Below, in pieces: positions 40,714 through 49,286 of a stretch of 64,000 nt of DNA (within the stretch, counting starts at the first letter, position 1; each line of letters starts with the position of its first letter). The DNA is taken from positions 62,001-126,000 of the forward strand of contig NZ_JBFBCI010000006.1 in NCBI RefSeq assembly GCF_040683095.1, in the 5' to 3' direction. A program made the translations under genes and the position numbers. The notes under the pieces were generated by a model. It was not told the DNA's origin and ran no database searches. It worked only from the letters and a program-made list of their open reading frames with translations. Origin of the DNA: Sphaerisporangium sp040683095 (GTDB taxonomy: Bacteria; Actinomycetota; Actinomycetes; Streptosporangiales; Streptosporangiaceae).

Positions 40714-41046
40714 ATGGCTAGCAAGGATCTTGTACGTGCTCGTTTCAACAGGAACGACGGCATGCCCACGAACAAGGAAGGGTTTCCTCAGACGACGAAG
40801 GCACAGCAGTACCACCACCTGGTCACGTTGGCCTGGGAGCTCAGCAGGCGCGGACTGCGCGCGGTGGTAGATCTGCCGCTGAAGACGGACCCGGTCCTGG
40901 TAGTGCCCCGGACGGCGAGTGCTGTGCGCGTCATGGCGTGCCTGCACAGGGGCACGTGGCTTTACACCTGGGGCCGGGGTTCAGGTCAGCGGGTCCCGGT
41001 AACGGCGGACGACGCAGCCGACCGTGTCTGGGAGGTCGCCCAATGA
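40714..41046 (+). CDS. Hypothetical protein upstream of an RsbW-like kinase
   Basis: 110 residues. The sequence has SRRGLRAVVDLPLKTDPVLV and GTWLYTWGRGSGQRVPVTAD, with no domain I can name. Similar small genes precede RsbW-like ATPase genes near XRE/DUF397 units in actinomycetes. It overlaps the ATPase gene by four bases (ATGA). The predicted product is soluble. Confidence 0.75.
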   Translation: MASKDLVRARFNRNDGMPTNKEGFPQTTKAQQYHHLVTLAWELSRRGLRAVVDLPLKTDPVLVVPRTASAVRVMACLHRGTWLYTWGRGSGQRVPVTADDAADRVWEVAQ

Positions 41047-41447
41047 CGACCGTCGATCTTCTCGGCAAGGTGGACCTACTCGGTAGGGCCAGCTCCATCG
41101 CGCTCGCGCGGATGTACGTCCGGGAGGTACTGCTGGAGGCCGGATACCGAGTCGTGGATGACGTCCTCCTCTTGGTGGGCGAGGTGGTCGCGAATGCGGT
41201 GAAGCACTCCTACTCGGGACGTCAGGCTCGCGGCGTGATGCAACTGCTGGTCTACCGCAACGACCGGACTGTACGCGTAGAGGTGGTCGATGAAGGCTCA
41301 CCCAACACCATTCCGCAGATACCCGCACAGGTCGATCCCCTCAGCGAGAACGGCCGGGGGCTGTGGCTGGTCCGAGAACTTTCCTCCGCATGGGGATGGC
41401 AGCAGGATGAAGCGGGTCGCACGGTTTGGTTTGAGATAGCGCCGTAG
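41043..41447 (+). CDS. RsbW/SpoIIAB-like ATP-binding protein
   Basis: 134 residues, a stand-alone HATPase domain: VLLLVGEVVANAVKHSYSG (N-box), VEVVDEGSPN (G1), ENGRGLWLVRELSSAWGW (G2) and the final AGRTVWFEI strand. Proteins of this group act as anti-sigma or anti-anti-sigma kinases or in regulatory switching. No sigma factor is encoded next to it, so its partner is unknown; the adjacent DUF397/XRE unit is the usual neighbour. Confidence 0.9.
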   Translation: MTTVDLLGKVDLLGRASSIALARMYVREVLLEAGYRVVDDVLLLVGEVVANAVKHSYSGRQARGVMQLLVYRNDRTVRVEVVDEGSPNTIPQIPAQVDPLSENGRGLWLVRELSSAWGWQQDEAGRTVWFEIAP

Positions 41448-41604
41448 CAGCAGTCGGCGGCCGGAGAATGCAAGCAAGTCCCCGAAACATCTAGCAAGGA
41501 ATCGGCGCCCGTCCGCTGAGCCGCGGACGGCGTGGCCTCGATCTGGCCGTGCGCACCGAAAGCGTGCCGGGCTGCAGCCCTTCTAAAATCACCCACAACA
41601 TAAA

Positions 41605-41678
41605 GGGGGAGTCCGAGGGGCGCGCCCCTCGGACCGGGAGGCCGCTGGGAAACACAGCCCGAGCGGAGCGAGGCCCTT
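41605..41678 (+). repeat. Dispersed GC-rich repeat, copy R5
   Basis: A near-full copy in plus orientation (GGGGGAGTCCGAGGGGCGCG to GAGCGAGGCCCTT) ending two bases before the stop codon of the intact DinB-family gene, which reads toward it. Confidence 0.8.
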
Positions 41679-41679
41679 T

Positions 41680-42186
41680 TCAGGGGCCTACGGTGCCGTC
41701 GATGGCTTCGCGGAGGAAGTCGGCGTGGCCGTTGTGGCGGGCGTACTCGTGGATCAAATGGAGCATCACCAGGCGGAGGGACACATCCTCGTTCCACCGG
41801 GCGTTGTGGGCGACCACGTCCAGGGACTCGGCCTCGCGCTCGATGCGGCGCGCGTGCTCGACCTCCTCCTGCCAGGCGTCGAACGCCTCCTTGCGGGTGG
41901 ACTCGCTCGCATCGTAGGCCGCCTGGTAGTCGCCCTCGTCGGACCAGACGAGCGGAAGCTCCTCGCCGTTGATCACCCGGCGGAACCAGGTGCGCTCGAC
42001 CTCGGCCATGTGGCGTACCAGCCCGAGCAGGGACAAGGTGGACGGCGGCATCGATCGGCGGCGCAGGTCCTCGTCGGAGAGGTCGTCGCACTTCATCGCA
42101 AGCGTCGCGCGATGGAAGTCGAGGAAGGAGCGCAGCATCTCGCGCTCCCCCGCGATGAGGGGCGGGCTGATCCGTTCGGTCGTCAC
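41680..42186 (-). CDS. DinB-family (DUF664) putative metal-dependent enzyme
   Basis: 168 residues, a four-helix DinB/DUF664 protein. It has PPLIAGEREMLRSFLDFHRA, LGLVRHMAEVERTWFRRVIN with a probable metal-binding His, and LHLIHEYARHNGHADFLREA with two further histidines. The three histidines suit the metal site of mycothiol- or bacillithiol-dependent enzymes of this superfamily. It is intact, while two decayed copies lie at 34252 and 39134, and repeat R5 abuts its 3' end. Confidence 0.9.
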   Translation of the reverse strand: MTTERISPPLIAGEREMLRSFLDFHRATLAMKCDDLSDEDLRRRSMPPSTLSLLGLVRHMAEVERTWFRRVINGEELPLVWSDEGDYQAAYDASESTRKEAFDAWQEEVEHARRIEREAESLDVVAHNARWNEDVSLRLVMLHLIHEYARHNGHADFLREAIDGTVGP

Positions 42187-42470
42187 GGCTTGGTCCTTTC
42201 ACGCCGAAAGCGCCACGCTAGCCGAGTCGTCCCGTTCGCACGACATGCCCACCTGTCGTCCCGTCCGCACGTACACGCCCGCCTGCCACCGGCCGCCTCC
42301 CCCAGGCCGGCACCCTTCGGCGGGCCGCTCGACGGCCGAGCAGGCGAGACGGGCAGGCAGCCGAGGCAGGCAAGCGAGGCAGGAAAGGCCCGCACGGCCG
42401 GGAACGGTCCAATCAGGACGTGCCCGGCGCACGCGGCAGCGACGAGGGGCCCGTGAGGCCGGAGCGAGGG
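42187..42470. other. Intergenic region with short GC-rich repeats
   Basis: 284 bases between two leftward genes. It includes the DinB-family promoter side and a stretch with repeated GGCAGGCA/GAGGCAGG motifs (about 42350-42400). No gene or convincing hairpin was identified. Confidence 0.5.
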
Positions 42471-42965
42471 TCAGACGGCGGCGTGGAGCCAGCGGACCGG
42501 GGCGCCGTCGCCCGCGTAGCGGAAGGGTTCGAGTTCCTCGTCCCACTGCTTGCCGAGCAGTTTGTCGAGCTCGTCCTCCAGCGCGGCGCGGCCCTGGGCC
42601 GCCATGAGCATGACGTTGCGCAGCCGATCCTCGGGGATCATGATGTCGCCCGAGACGCCGACGACGGCCGTGAAGGCGCCGAGCGCGGGCGTGTAGGCGT
42701 TCCGGGAGCCGTCCACCCCCGGCGAGGCGTCCTCGGTGATCTCGAAGCGGATGCGCTGCCAGCCCATGAGGGACGACGTGATCGCCGCGGCCGTGCCGGG
42801 ACGGCCCTCCCACTCGGCCTGGGTGCGCACCGTGCCGGGCTGGGCCGGCTGAGGAGTCCACGATAGGTCGACGGGTATGCCAAGGACACCCGCGACCGCC
42901 CATTCGATATGCGGGCACAGCGCGGGCTGAGCCGAGTGGACGTACAGCACGCCACGAGCAGACAC
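42471..42965 (-). CDS. DUF3145 family protein
   Basis: 164 residues, the constant length of this actinobacterial family. GVLYVHSAQPALCPHIEWAV opens it, WTPQPAQPGTVRTQAEW and MGWQRIRFEITEDASPGVDG follow, and the end WDEELEPFRYAGDGAPVRWL is diagnostic. Function unknown. It is conserved in core genomes of filamentous actinomycetes, so it marks chromosomal backbone after the accessory stretch. It diverges from the protease gene. Confidence 0.94.
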   Translation of the reverse strand: MSARGVLYVHSAQPALCPHIEWAVAGVLGIPVDLSWTPQPAQPGTVRTQAEWEGRPGTAAAITSSLMGWQRIRFEITEDASPGVDGSRNAYTPALGAFTAVVGVSGDIMIPEDRLRNVMLMAAQGRAALEDELDKLLGKQWDEELEPFRYAGDGAPVRWLHAAV

Positions 42966-43093
42966 CGGACCTCCCGTTTCGTACGAGGTGCGCCTTCCCC
43001 AACGTCCTCATACTGGGATGATCACAAGTGACTGAGGGAGAGACTACCGTCCGTCGTGGCGGGGCACCAGAGCCGGGTCATACCTAATCACGC

Positions 43094-43123
43094 TTGCCAA
43101 CTCTCCGCATAGGGAAAGATACA
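43094..43123 (+). promoter_or_regulatory. Candidate promoter of the subtilisin/sigma/CHAT operon
   Basis: TTGCCA (43094-43099) and GATACA (43118-43123) are spaced by 18 bases and lie 35 bases before the protease start. If the operon's own ECF sigma factor drives it, the motif would differ; this cannot be settled by eye. Confidence 0.3.
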
Positions 43124-43157
43124 CTCGGTGATTATCTGTCCCTTCGAGGAGTCACCG

Positions 43158-44189
43158 ATGAACGTGCAGGCAGTGGAGCACACGCCGGGGCGAACTGCCC
43201 TGATTCGTCCGGGCATGCTCCTCAGCCGTTCCCCGGTCGCCGCCACCCGGTGGACGCAGGCCGTCGAGAACATCGAGGGCCTCTACCTGCTCCGGCTCGC
43301 GCCCGGGGCGGACCCGTGCGAGATCGCCGCCACGCTCGCCGCCCAGGGGCACGAGGTCTCCCCCAACCACGTGGTGACCGGCCAGCCCCTGTTCTTCGGC
43401 GGCCCCACCGGCGCGCCTCGCCCGGCGCCCGCCCCCGCGTACGACACGGCGGCGCCGTCCCGGGTGACGGTCGGCCTGCTCGACACCGGCCTGGTCCGGC
43501 ACCCGTGGTTCGAGGGGCAGCCGTGGTTCACCGGCCGGCCGGAGGAAGTGCTCGACGCCGACGGCGACGGGCGTCTCGACCAGCAGGCGGGGCACGGAAC
43601 GTTCATCGCGGGCCTGCTGCTGCGCCAGGCTCCCGGGGTGCGGCTCCGGGTGGCCCGGGTGCTGGACAGCGAGGGCGTCGGCGACGAGGCGGGCGTGCTG
43701 CGCGCGCTCGGCCGCCTGCGCGATGTCCGCCTCGATGTCCTGCTGCTGTCGTTCGGATGCTTCACCTACGACGACCGGCCGTCGCCTCTGTTGGAGCGCG
43801 CGCTGGCCGGGTTTCCCGACACCGTGATCGTCGCCTGCGCGGGGAACACGGCGTCCTCGCGGCCGTTCTGGCCCGCCGCGCTGCCCCGCGTGATCGCCGT
43901 CGGAGCCCTCAATTCCACGGAAACCGGGCGCGCCCGGTTCTCGGCGTTCGGGCCGTGGGTGGACGCGTGCGCCCGTGGCGAGGACTTGACCAGCAGTTTC
44001 GTGGACTTTCACCCGTTCAGGAACTACGCGAGCTGGAACGGCACGTCCTTCGCGGCCGCCCTCGTCGCCGGCGCGATCGCCGCCGCCGCGCGGCGCATGT
44101 CCCCCGCCGAGGCCGCCGACCACGTGCTCGACGCACGGCACGGCACGCGTTTCCCCGATCTCGGGGTCTTCGTGCCCACGGTTCACTAA
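43158..44189 (+). CDS. Subtilisin-family (S8) protease without a signal peptide
   Basis: 343 residues. The catalytic triad is complete: Asp109 in VGLLDTGLV, His146 in GHGTFIAGLL and Ser297 in NGTSFAAALVAG, with oxyanion Asn230 in VACAGN. About 95 residues precede the domain and could be a prodomain-like or sensor part (ENIEGLYLLRLAPGADPCEI). No hydrophobic signal or anchor is present, so it probably acts in the cytoplasm. GAGGAG lies six bases before the ATG. An ECF sigma gene follows after 43 bases and a CHAT protease gene further on, suggesting a proteolytic signalling unit. Confidence 0.92.
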   Translation: MNVQAVEHTPGRTALIRPGMLLSRSPVAATRWTQAVENIEGLYLLRLAPGADPCEIAATLAAQGHEVSPNHVVTGQPLFFGGPTGAPRPAPAPAYDTAAPSRVTVGLLDTGLVRHPWFEGQPWFTGRPEEVLDADGDGRLDQQAGHGTFIAGLLLRQAPGVRLRVARVLDSEGVGDEAGVLRALGRLRDVRLDVLLLSFGCFTYDDRPSPLLERALAGFPDTVIVACAGNTASSRPFWPAALPRVIAVGALNSTETGRARFSAFGPWVDACARGEDLTSSFVDFHPFRNYASWNGTSFAAALVAGAIAAAARRMSPAEAADHVLDARHGTRFPDLGVFVPTVH

Positions 44190-44232
44190 GGTTCTCACCA
44201 AGAGTATTCAAGCAACTACACAGGGTCGCTAT

Positions 44233-44754
44233 ATGCCTTACGACCTCGATCTTCTCGACGAGACCGCGTGGCGCGGACTGGTCGACCGCTTCGGGTTCCG
44301 CATGTGGGCGGTCGCCCGCGCCTGCGGTCTAGACGCGACCGACGCCGCCGACGCCGTGCAGGCGGCCTGGCTGCGGCTCGTCGAAAAGCTGGACACGATC
44401 CGCGACCCCGAGGCCGTCGGCGCCTGGCTGGTGACCACGACCCGCCACGAAGCCGGGCGGATCCGCCGTAAGCGGGCGGGTCATCACCTGACCGGGCTGG
44501 TCCCCGACCTCCCGTCCACCGAGGGCGACCCCGTCGCGCGCATGCTCAGCGAGGAGGACGGGCGGCGGCTCTGGGCGGCGATCGACACGCTGCACGAGCC
44601 CTGCCGCACGCTGCTGCGCCTGATCGTCACCCTCCCCGAGGTCACCTACGCCCAGCTCGCGCGGCGCATGCAGATGCCCATCGGCAGCATCGGCCCGACG
44701 CGCATGCGCTGCCTCAGACGCGTCCGCTCCCTCATGGGCGAGGAGGCCCGATGA
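44233..44754 (+). CDS. ECF-type RNA polymerase sigma factor
   Basis: 173 residues. Region 2 is seen in DRFGFRMWAVARACGLDATD followed by AVQAAWLRLVEKLDTI (the polymerase- and -10-binding part). Region 4 is in DTLHEPCRTLLRLIVTLPEV with QLARRMQMPIGSIGPTRMRC as its helix-turn-helix. No anti-sigma factor with membrane segments is encoded beside it; the next gene is an unknown protein that may serve that role. It overlaps that gene by four bases (ATGA). Confidence 0.92.
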   Translation: MPYDLDLLDETAWRGLVDRFGFRMWAVARACGLDATDAADAVQAAWLRLVEKLDTIRDPEAVGAWLVTTTRHEAGRIRRKRAGHHLTGLVPDLPSTEGDPVARMLSEEDGRRLWAAIDTLHEPCRTLLRLIVTLPEVTYAQLARRMQMPIGSIGPTRMRCLRRVRSLMGEEAR

Positions 44755-45455
44755 CCCGACACGAACCCCATCCGGCGAGTGCCGATGATCCGTCACCCGC
44801 CGAGATCGACCTTTTCGCCACTCTGACCGCCAGGGACCAGCCTCGGGTGACTCCGGCCATCGGCGGCCTCCGCATGGCCTCGGGGGGCGACGAGGGGCGG
44901 CTTTCGGCCGGTGCCGCCAGAGATGGGCACGTTCCGGCCGTGGGCGACGGTGAGCGCCTCCTGCCGCGTCCCGCCGATGACGAATACCTGCTGGCCGCCC
45001 TCAGAATCGCGGCGGGGGTGGACCCGGTCCCCGAGCGGGTCGGCACCGACGCGCGCGCCGTGTTCGCGCTGCGCCTGCCCGGAGCCGTCCTGGCCGGCCC
45101 CCTGGAACCCCAGCCGGGTCTCGTGGCGGACGCGCGGCCCCTGGCGGGCGTCCGCTCCGACGGCTGCCCGGCCGACGACGAGCCGCGCCTGCTGCGTTTC
45201 GGCGCCGACGGGCTGACGATCGACATGGAGGTCACGGTCCGCGATTCACACCTCGACCTCGCCGGCCAGGTGCACCCCGCCCCCGTCCGGGGCGCCCGCA
45301 TCGAGATCAGGACGCCGCACATCAGCAAGATCCGTTTCCCCACCGAGAACGGCCTGTTCGCCACGACGGGCCTCCCCCACGGCTGGTTGAGCGTCGTCTA
45401 CCACCGCCCGGGCGACCGCCCCGTGGCGACCCGGTGGCACTGCGTCCGCCAGTGA
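44751..45455 (+). CDS. Unknown protein between the ECF sigma factor and the CHAT protease
   Basis: 234 residues, overlapping its neighbours on both sides. The first ~90 residues are variable and polar; the rest is richer in beta structure, with LLRFGADGLTIDMEVTVRDS, then VRGARIEIRTPHISKIRFPT and GLPHGWLSVVYHRPG. The C-terminal half may be a small carrier or recognition domain. No transmembrane segment and no zinc anti-sigma motif. Because it is locked between the sigma and CHAT genes by overlap, it is probably the adaptor or inhibitor of this system. Function not recognised. Confidence 0.8.
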   Translation: MTRHEPHPASADDPSPAEIDLFATLTARDQPRVTPAIGGLRMASGGDEGRLSAGAARDGHVPAVGDGERLLPRPADDEYLLAALRIAAGVDPVPERVGTDARAVFALRLPGAVLAGPLEPQPGLVADARPLAGVRSDGCPADDEPRLLRFGADGLTIDMEVTVRDSHLDLAGQVHPAPVRGARIEIRTPHISKIRFPTENGLFATTGLPHGWLSVVYHRPGDRPVATRWHCVRQ

Positions 45456-48220
45456 CCGGCGATCCGCACCCCGCCGCCTCCGGCAACCCCCCGGCGTCCC
45501 ACACCCCCGCCATGCCCGAGTCCTGGACGCCCACCACCCCGCGCCCTCCCGAAGACAGAGAGCCGCAAACCGGACGCCTTGTGGTGGCGGCCGAAGAGGC
45601 GGTGTCGCTGTCGGGCGCAGACCCCGGGCGGGCACGGGAGCATGCGAGCGCCGTGCTGGTCGAGGCGGAGGCGCGGGGGCACGCCGAGGCTGCCTCCGTC
45701 GCGCATCGCGCGCTGGCGCTCACCGCCCGGGAGTTCGGCGACCTCGGGCTCGCGGCCGAGCACCTGCGCCTGGCCGTCGCCGCGGCACGCGACCTGCCCG
45801 AGCGCGCCGCGCAGGCCCGCCTGTCCCTGGTCACCGTCCGCGCCGACCTCGGCGACCCCGAGGGCGGGCTCCGCGTGGCCGACCTGGCCGAACGCCACCT
45901 CACCGGCCTCGACCGCCACCGGCTGGGCGTCCAGCGCGCGGTCGCGCTCGTCCGTCTCGGACGGACGGCCGAGGCGGTGGCCCGCTGCGACCGCGCCATC
46001 GAAGGGCTCACCGGATCCGGGGACGCCCGCTTCCTGGCCGGGGCCCTGGTGAACCGGGGAATCGCCCACGCCTACCTGGAACACTACGACGAGGCCTCCC
46101 GCGACCTGTCGGCATGCCTCGTGATCGCCCGGGACGCGGGGCTGGACCACCTCGCCGTCCTCGCCCAGGCCAACATCCCGTTCGTCGCGGCCAGGCGAGG
46201 AGACATCCCGGCCGCCTACGCCGGGTACCAGGCCGCCGAGCGGGAGCTGACCGGCTACCCGGAGCGGCTCGCCGTGATGCGGGCCGACTTCGCCGAGGCC
46301 CTGCTGGCCGCCCACCTGCCCGGCGAGGCCCGCGCTCAGCTCGCCCTGGCTGTGCCCGAGCTGGCGATGGCCGGAGCCCGGGGCGCGCTCGCCGAATCCC
46401 GGCTGCTCCTCGCCGAACTGGAACTACTCGTGGGCGACCCTCATCAGGCGAAGGCGGGCGCGGAGCTCGCGGCCCGGGAGTTCACCTCGCAGGGACGCGA
46501 CGCCTGGCTGCCCTTGGCGGAGGAGGTCGTCCTGCGTGCCCGTCTCGCGGAACGTTCCGCCGGGCGACGCCCGACGGGCGAGCGTCCCGGCCAGGTGACG
46601 GACGGCCGGAAGGTAACGGGCGAACCCATCGGAAACCCGCTGAACGACCGGGCCGACGACCGGCGGCTGCTGGACGAGCTGCGCGAGCTGGGGGGACGCC
46701 TGGCCTGGGCGGGCTGGACGGGTCAGGCGGCCGCGCTACGGCTCACCACCGCCGAGCTGGCCCTGACGCTGGGAGACCGCGCCCGTGCCGAGGCCGAGCT
46801 TCGGCACGTCATCGCCACCGATCCGGCAGGGCGGACGCACCGCCTCGTCCGCCATCACGCGACCGCCCTGGAACGCGACCTTCACGGCGACCGGCCCGCG
46901 GCCATCGCGGCGCTCCAGGCCGGGCTCGCGGAGGTGACGTCCGGCGGCGAGCGCCTCACCGACCCCGGGGTACGCGCGCACGCCGCCCGGGCCGGTGAGC
47001 GGCTCGCGGAGTTCGGCCTGTCGCTCGCCCTGGCCGACGGACGCCCCGAAGTGGTCCTCGGCTGGGCCGAACACTGCCGCGCCCTCACCCGGAAACCCGT
47101 ATCGGACGCGAGACCGGAAGACGCCGCGCTGACCGAGACGCTGCGCCAGGCGCTGGAGGGCGCGGCGCTGGTCGAGTTCGTGCGGCACGGTGACCGGCTG
47201 GCCGCGATCGTCGTGACTGCCGATCGCCATGCGCTGCGCGAGCTGGGCTCGTACGCGGCGGCGGCCGAGGCCACCGTTCGCGTCCGGTACGGCCTGCGGC
47301 GGGCCGGGCTCCGGGACACTCACGCCCTCAACGAGGTCGCGGCCGAGGCGGGCCGCCTGGGCGCGCACCTGCTCGGGCCTCTGGCCGGAGACATCGGGGA
47401 CAGGCCGCTGGTCATCGTGCCGACCGGCGCGCTGCACACCCTGCCGTGGCCGGTGCTCCCGGCCTGCCACGGCCGGCCGCTGTGCGTGGCCTCCAGCGCC
47501 ACCGCCTGGCTGACGACGGCCACCCGGCGACCGGGTTCCCGCGGAGCCGAGACCTCACCGCGTCCCGTCCCGGCCGCCGCCTTCGCAGATCCGTCTCAAC
47601 CCGCGCCCCACGTGACCGCGCCTGAACACCACATGTCCGAGAGCCCGGGGGCGAGGGTCGTCGCCGTGGCGGGGCCGGAACTCCGGTACGCCGACGCGGA
47701 GGCGGCGATGGTCGTCCGCGCCCATCGAGCCGCGGCCGGAGCATGTCCGTCCTCAGGCGGCGGGAACGAGTCCGTGCGGGTCAGGGCTGTGCGCGGGGAT
47801 GTGTTCGCCGCGCTCGAGTACGCGGACGTGCTGCATGTCGCGGCGCACGGCACGTTCCGCGTCCGCAGCCCCCTGCTGTCCAGCATCACCCTGGAGGACG
47901 GGCCGCTCATGGCGTACGACCTGCTCCGGCACGGACGGACGCCCCCGCTGGTGATCTTGTCCGCCTGTGACGCCGGGATGGCGCACGCGCCGGTCGACGG
48001 TGCGCCGCTCGGCCTCGCCGGCGCGTTCCTGGACCAGGGGACCGCCTGCGTGGTCGCCGGTCTCGTGCCCGTCCGGGACGACGAGGCGCTGACGCTCATG
48101 ACGGCGTTCCACGCGCTGCTGACCTCCGGCCACACCCCCGCCGAGGCACTCGCGACCGCGAGCCGCAAGACGGGCGTCGACGGGTTCGCCTGCTTCGGCT
48201 CACTGGGGCATCCGATCTGA
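45452..48220 (+). CDS. TPR-repeat protein with C-terminal CHAT (caspase-like) protease domain
   Basis: 922 residues from a GTG overlapping the previous stop (GTGA). The N-terminal two thirds is helical repeat sequence of TPR type (ARFLAGALVNRGIAHAYLEH, SRDLSACLVIARDAGLDHLA). The C-terminal CHAT domain has PLVIVPTGALHTLPWPVLPA, catalytic His799 in LHVAAHGTFRV and Cys839 in VILSACDAGMA, then ACVVAGLVPVRDDEALTLMT. CHAT proteases are separase/caspase relatives and cleave specific protein targets, often in conflict or stress systems. The operon partners are a second protease (S8) and a sigma factor. No membrane segments. Confidence 0.92.
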   Translation: MTGDPHPAASGNPPASHTPAMPESWTPTTPRPPEDREPQTGRLVVAAEEAVSLSGADPGRAREHASAVLVEAEARGHAEAASVAHRALALTAREFGDLGLAAEHLRLAVAAARDLPERAAQARLSLVTVRADLGDPEGGLRVADLAERHLTGLDRHRLGVQRAVALVRLGRTAEAVARCDRAIEGLTGSGDARFLAGALVNRGIAHAYLEHYDEASRDLSACLVIARDAGLDHLAVLAQANIPFVAARRGDIPAAYAGYQAAERELTGYPERLAVMRADFAEALLAAHLPGEARAQLALAVPELAMAGARGALAESRLLLAELELLVGDPHQAKAGAELAAREFTSQGRDAWLPLAEEVVLRARLAERSAGRRPTGERPGQVTDGRKVTGEPIGNPLNDRADDRRLLDELRELGGRLAWAGWTGQAAALRLTTAELALTLGDRARAEAELRHVIATDPAGRTHRLVRHHATALERDLHGDRPAAIAALQAGLAEVTSGGERLTDPGVRAHAARAGERLAEFGLSLALADGRPEVVLGWAEHCRALTRKPVSDARPEDAALTETLRQALEGAALVEFVRHGDRLAAIVVTADRHALRELGSYAAAAEATVRVRYGLRRAGLRDTHALNEVAAEAGRLGAHLLGPLAGDIGDRPLVIVPTGALHTLPWPVLPACHGRPLCVASSATAWLTTATRRPGSRGAETSPRPVPAAAFADPSQPAPHVTAPEHHMSESPGARVVAVAGPELRYADAEAAMVVRAHRAAAGACPSSGGGNESVRVRAVRGDVFAALEYADVLHVAAHGTFRVRSPLLSSITLEDGPLMAYDLLRHGRTPPLVILSACDAGMAHAPVDGAPLGLAGAFLDQGTACVVAGLVPVRDDEALTLMTAFHALLTSGHTPAEALATASRKTGVDGFACFGSLGHPI

Positions 48221-48258
48221 CACGCGGCTCACCAGGCGCTTCCGGCGAATCGGGCGTC

Positions 48259-49089
48259 CTACCCCTTGGCGACCGGGCGGGAGGAGTCGATGATCCAGTT
48301 GGACCATGAACCGACGTAGAGGGCGGCGTGGATGCCCGCGAGTTCCAGGGCCAGGACCTCGTGGGCGGCGGTCACGCCGGAGCCGCAGTACGCGCCGACC
48401 GGCACCTCGGGAACCGCCCCGAGCGAGAGGAAACGCTCCCTGAGGAACTCGGCGGGGTGGAACCGGCCCGAGGACGGGTCGACGTTCTCGCCGGTGGGCG
48501 CGCTGACCGCGCCCGGAATGTGCCCAGCGACCGGGTCGACCGCCTCGACCTCGCCCCGGTAGCGCTCGCCCGCCCGCGCGTCGAGCAGCACGCCTTCCTC
48601 GGCGAGAGCCCCCGCACCGGTGGCGTCCAAGATCGGCATGCCGCCGGGCCGGGCCGTGAAGTCGCCGGGCGCGGGCGTGGGCACGTCGGTGGTCACCGGG
48701 AAGCCCTCCGCCGCCCACCGGCGGTACCCGCCGTCGAGCACGCGGACGTCGGGGTGCCCGTAGTAGCGCAGCACCCACCAGGCGCGGGCCGCGGCGGTGG
48801 AGTCGGCGTCGTCGTACACGACCACCGGGACCGAATCGGACACGCCGAGCCGCCGCATCGCGGCCTGGAAGGCTTCGGCGCCGGGCAGCGGGTGCCGGCC
48901 GCCGGCCCCGGGCGGCGCGGCGAGATCCTGATCGAGATCGCAGAACACGGCACCGGGAATGTGCCCCTCCCGGTACGACTCGATGCCGGGCGGGCCGGCG
49001 AGCCGCCACCTGACGTCGAGGATGATCCCCTCGCCGAGGTCCTCAGGACCGATCAGCGGGCTCGTGGGTGCCCCCGCGCTTTCAGCCAT
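48259..49089 (-). CDS. Thiosulfate/3-mercaptopyruvate sulfurtransferase (two-domain rhodanese)
   Basis: 276 residues with two rhodanese domains. The first ends around residue 130 and is non-catalytic (YREGHIPGAVFCDLDQDLAA). The second has the active Cys235 in VGAYCGSGVTAAH followed by ALYVGSWSNWIIDS. It transfers sulfur to thiols or cyanide in the cytoplasm. The CGSGVT loop is closest to the mercaptopyruvate type (CGxGVT). AGGGGG lies about seven bases before the ATG at 49089. It converges with the CHAT operon and stands alone. Confidence 0.94.
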   Translation of the reverse strand: MAESAGAPTSPLIGPEDLGEGIILDVRWRLAGPPGIESYREGHIPGAVFCDLDQDLAAPPGAGGRHPLPGAEAFQAAMRRLGVSDSVPVVVYDDADSTAAARAWWVLRYYGHPDVRVLDGGYRRWAAEGFPVTTDVPTPAPGDFTARPGGMPILDATGAGALAEEGVLLDARAGERYRGEVEAVDPVAGHIPGAVSAPTGENVDPSSGRFHPAEFLRERFLSLGAVPEVPVGAYCGSGVTAAHEVLALELAGIHAALYVGSWSNWIIDSSRPVAKG

Positions 49090-49286
49090 GCACAACCCCC
49101 TACGGTTTCGCGGGCCTCCCGCGGCCGTACCGGCCACGGCGCTCCGCGGACGACTCTCGATGGACGCCCATCAGTCTCGCACTCGGGCGAGAGGCCGGGA
49201 GGGCCGGAGCGGCCGTGGCGACCGGCCCGCCCCGGCGCGCGGCTTCGCGGAGGAGGCTTCGGCGCGCGGCTTCGCAGAAGAGCGCT

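Noticed and set aside
42199..43011. A 270-codon frame antisense and adjacent to the DUF3145 gene
   Set aside because: The DUF3145 reading is certain; the alternative is an Arg/Gly-rich shadow.
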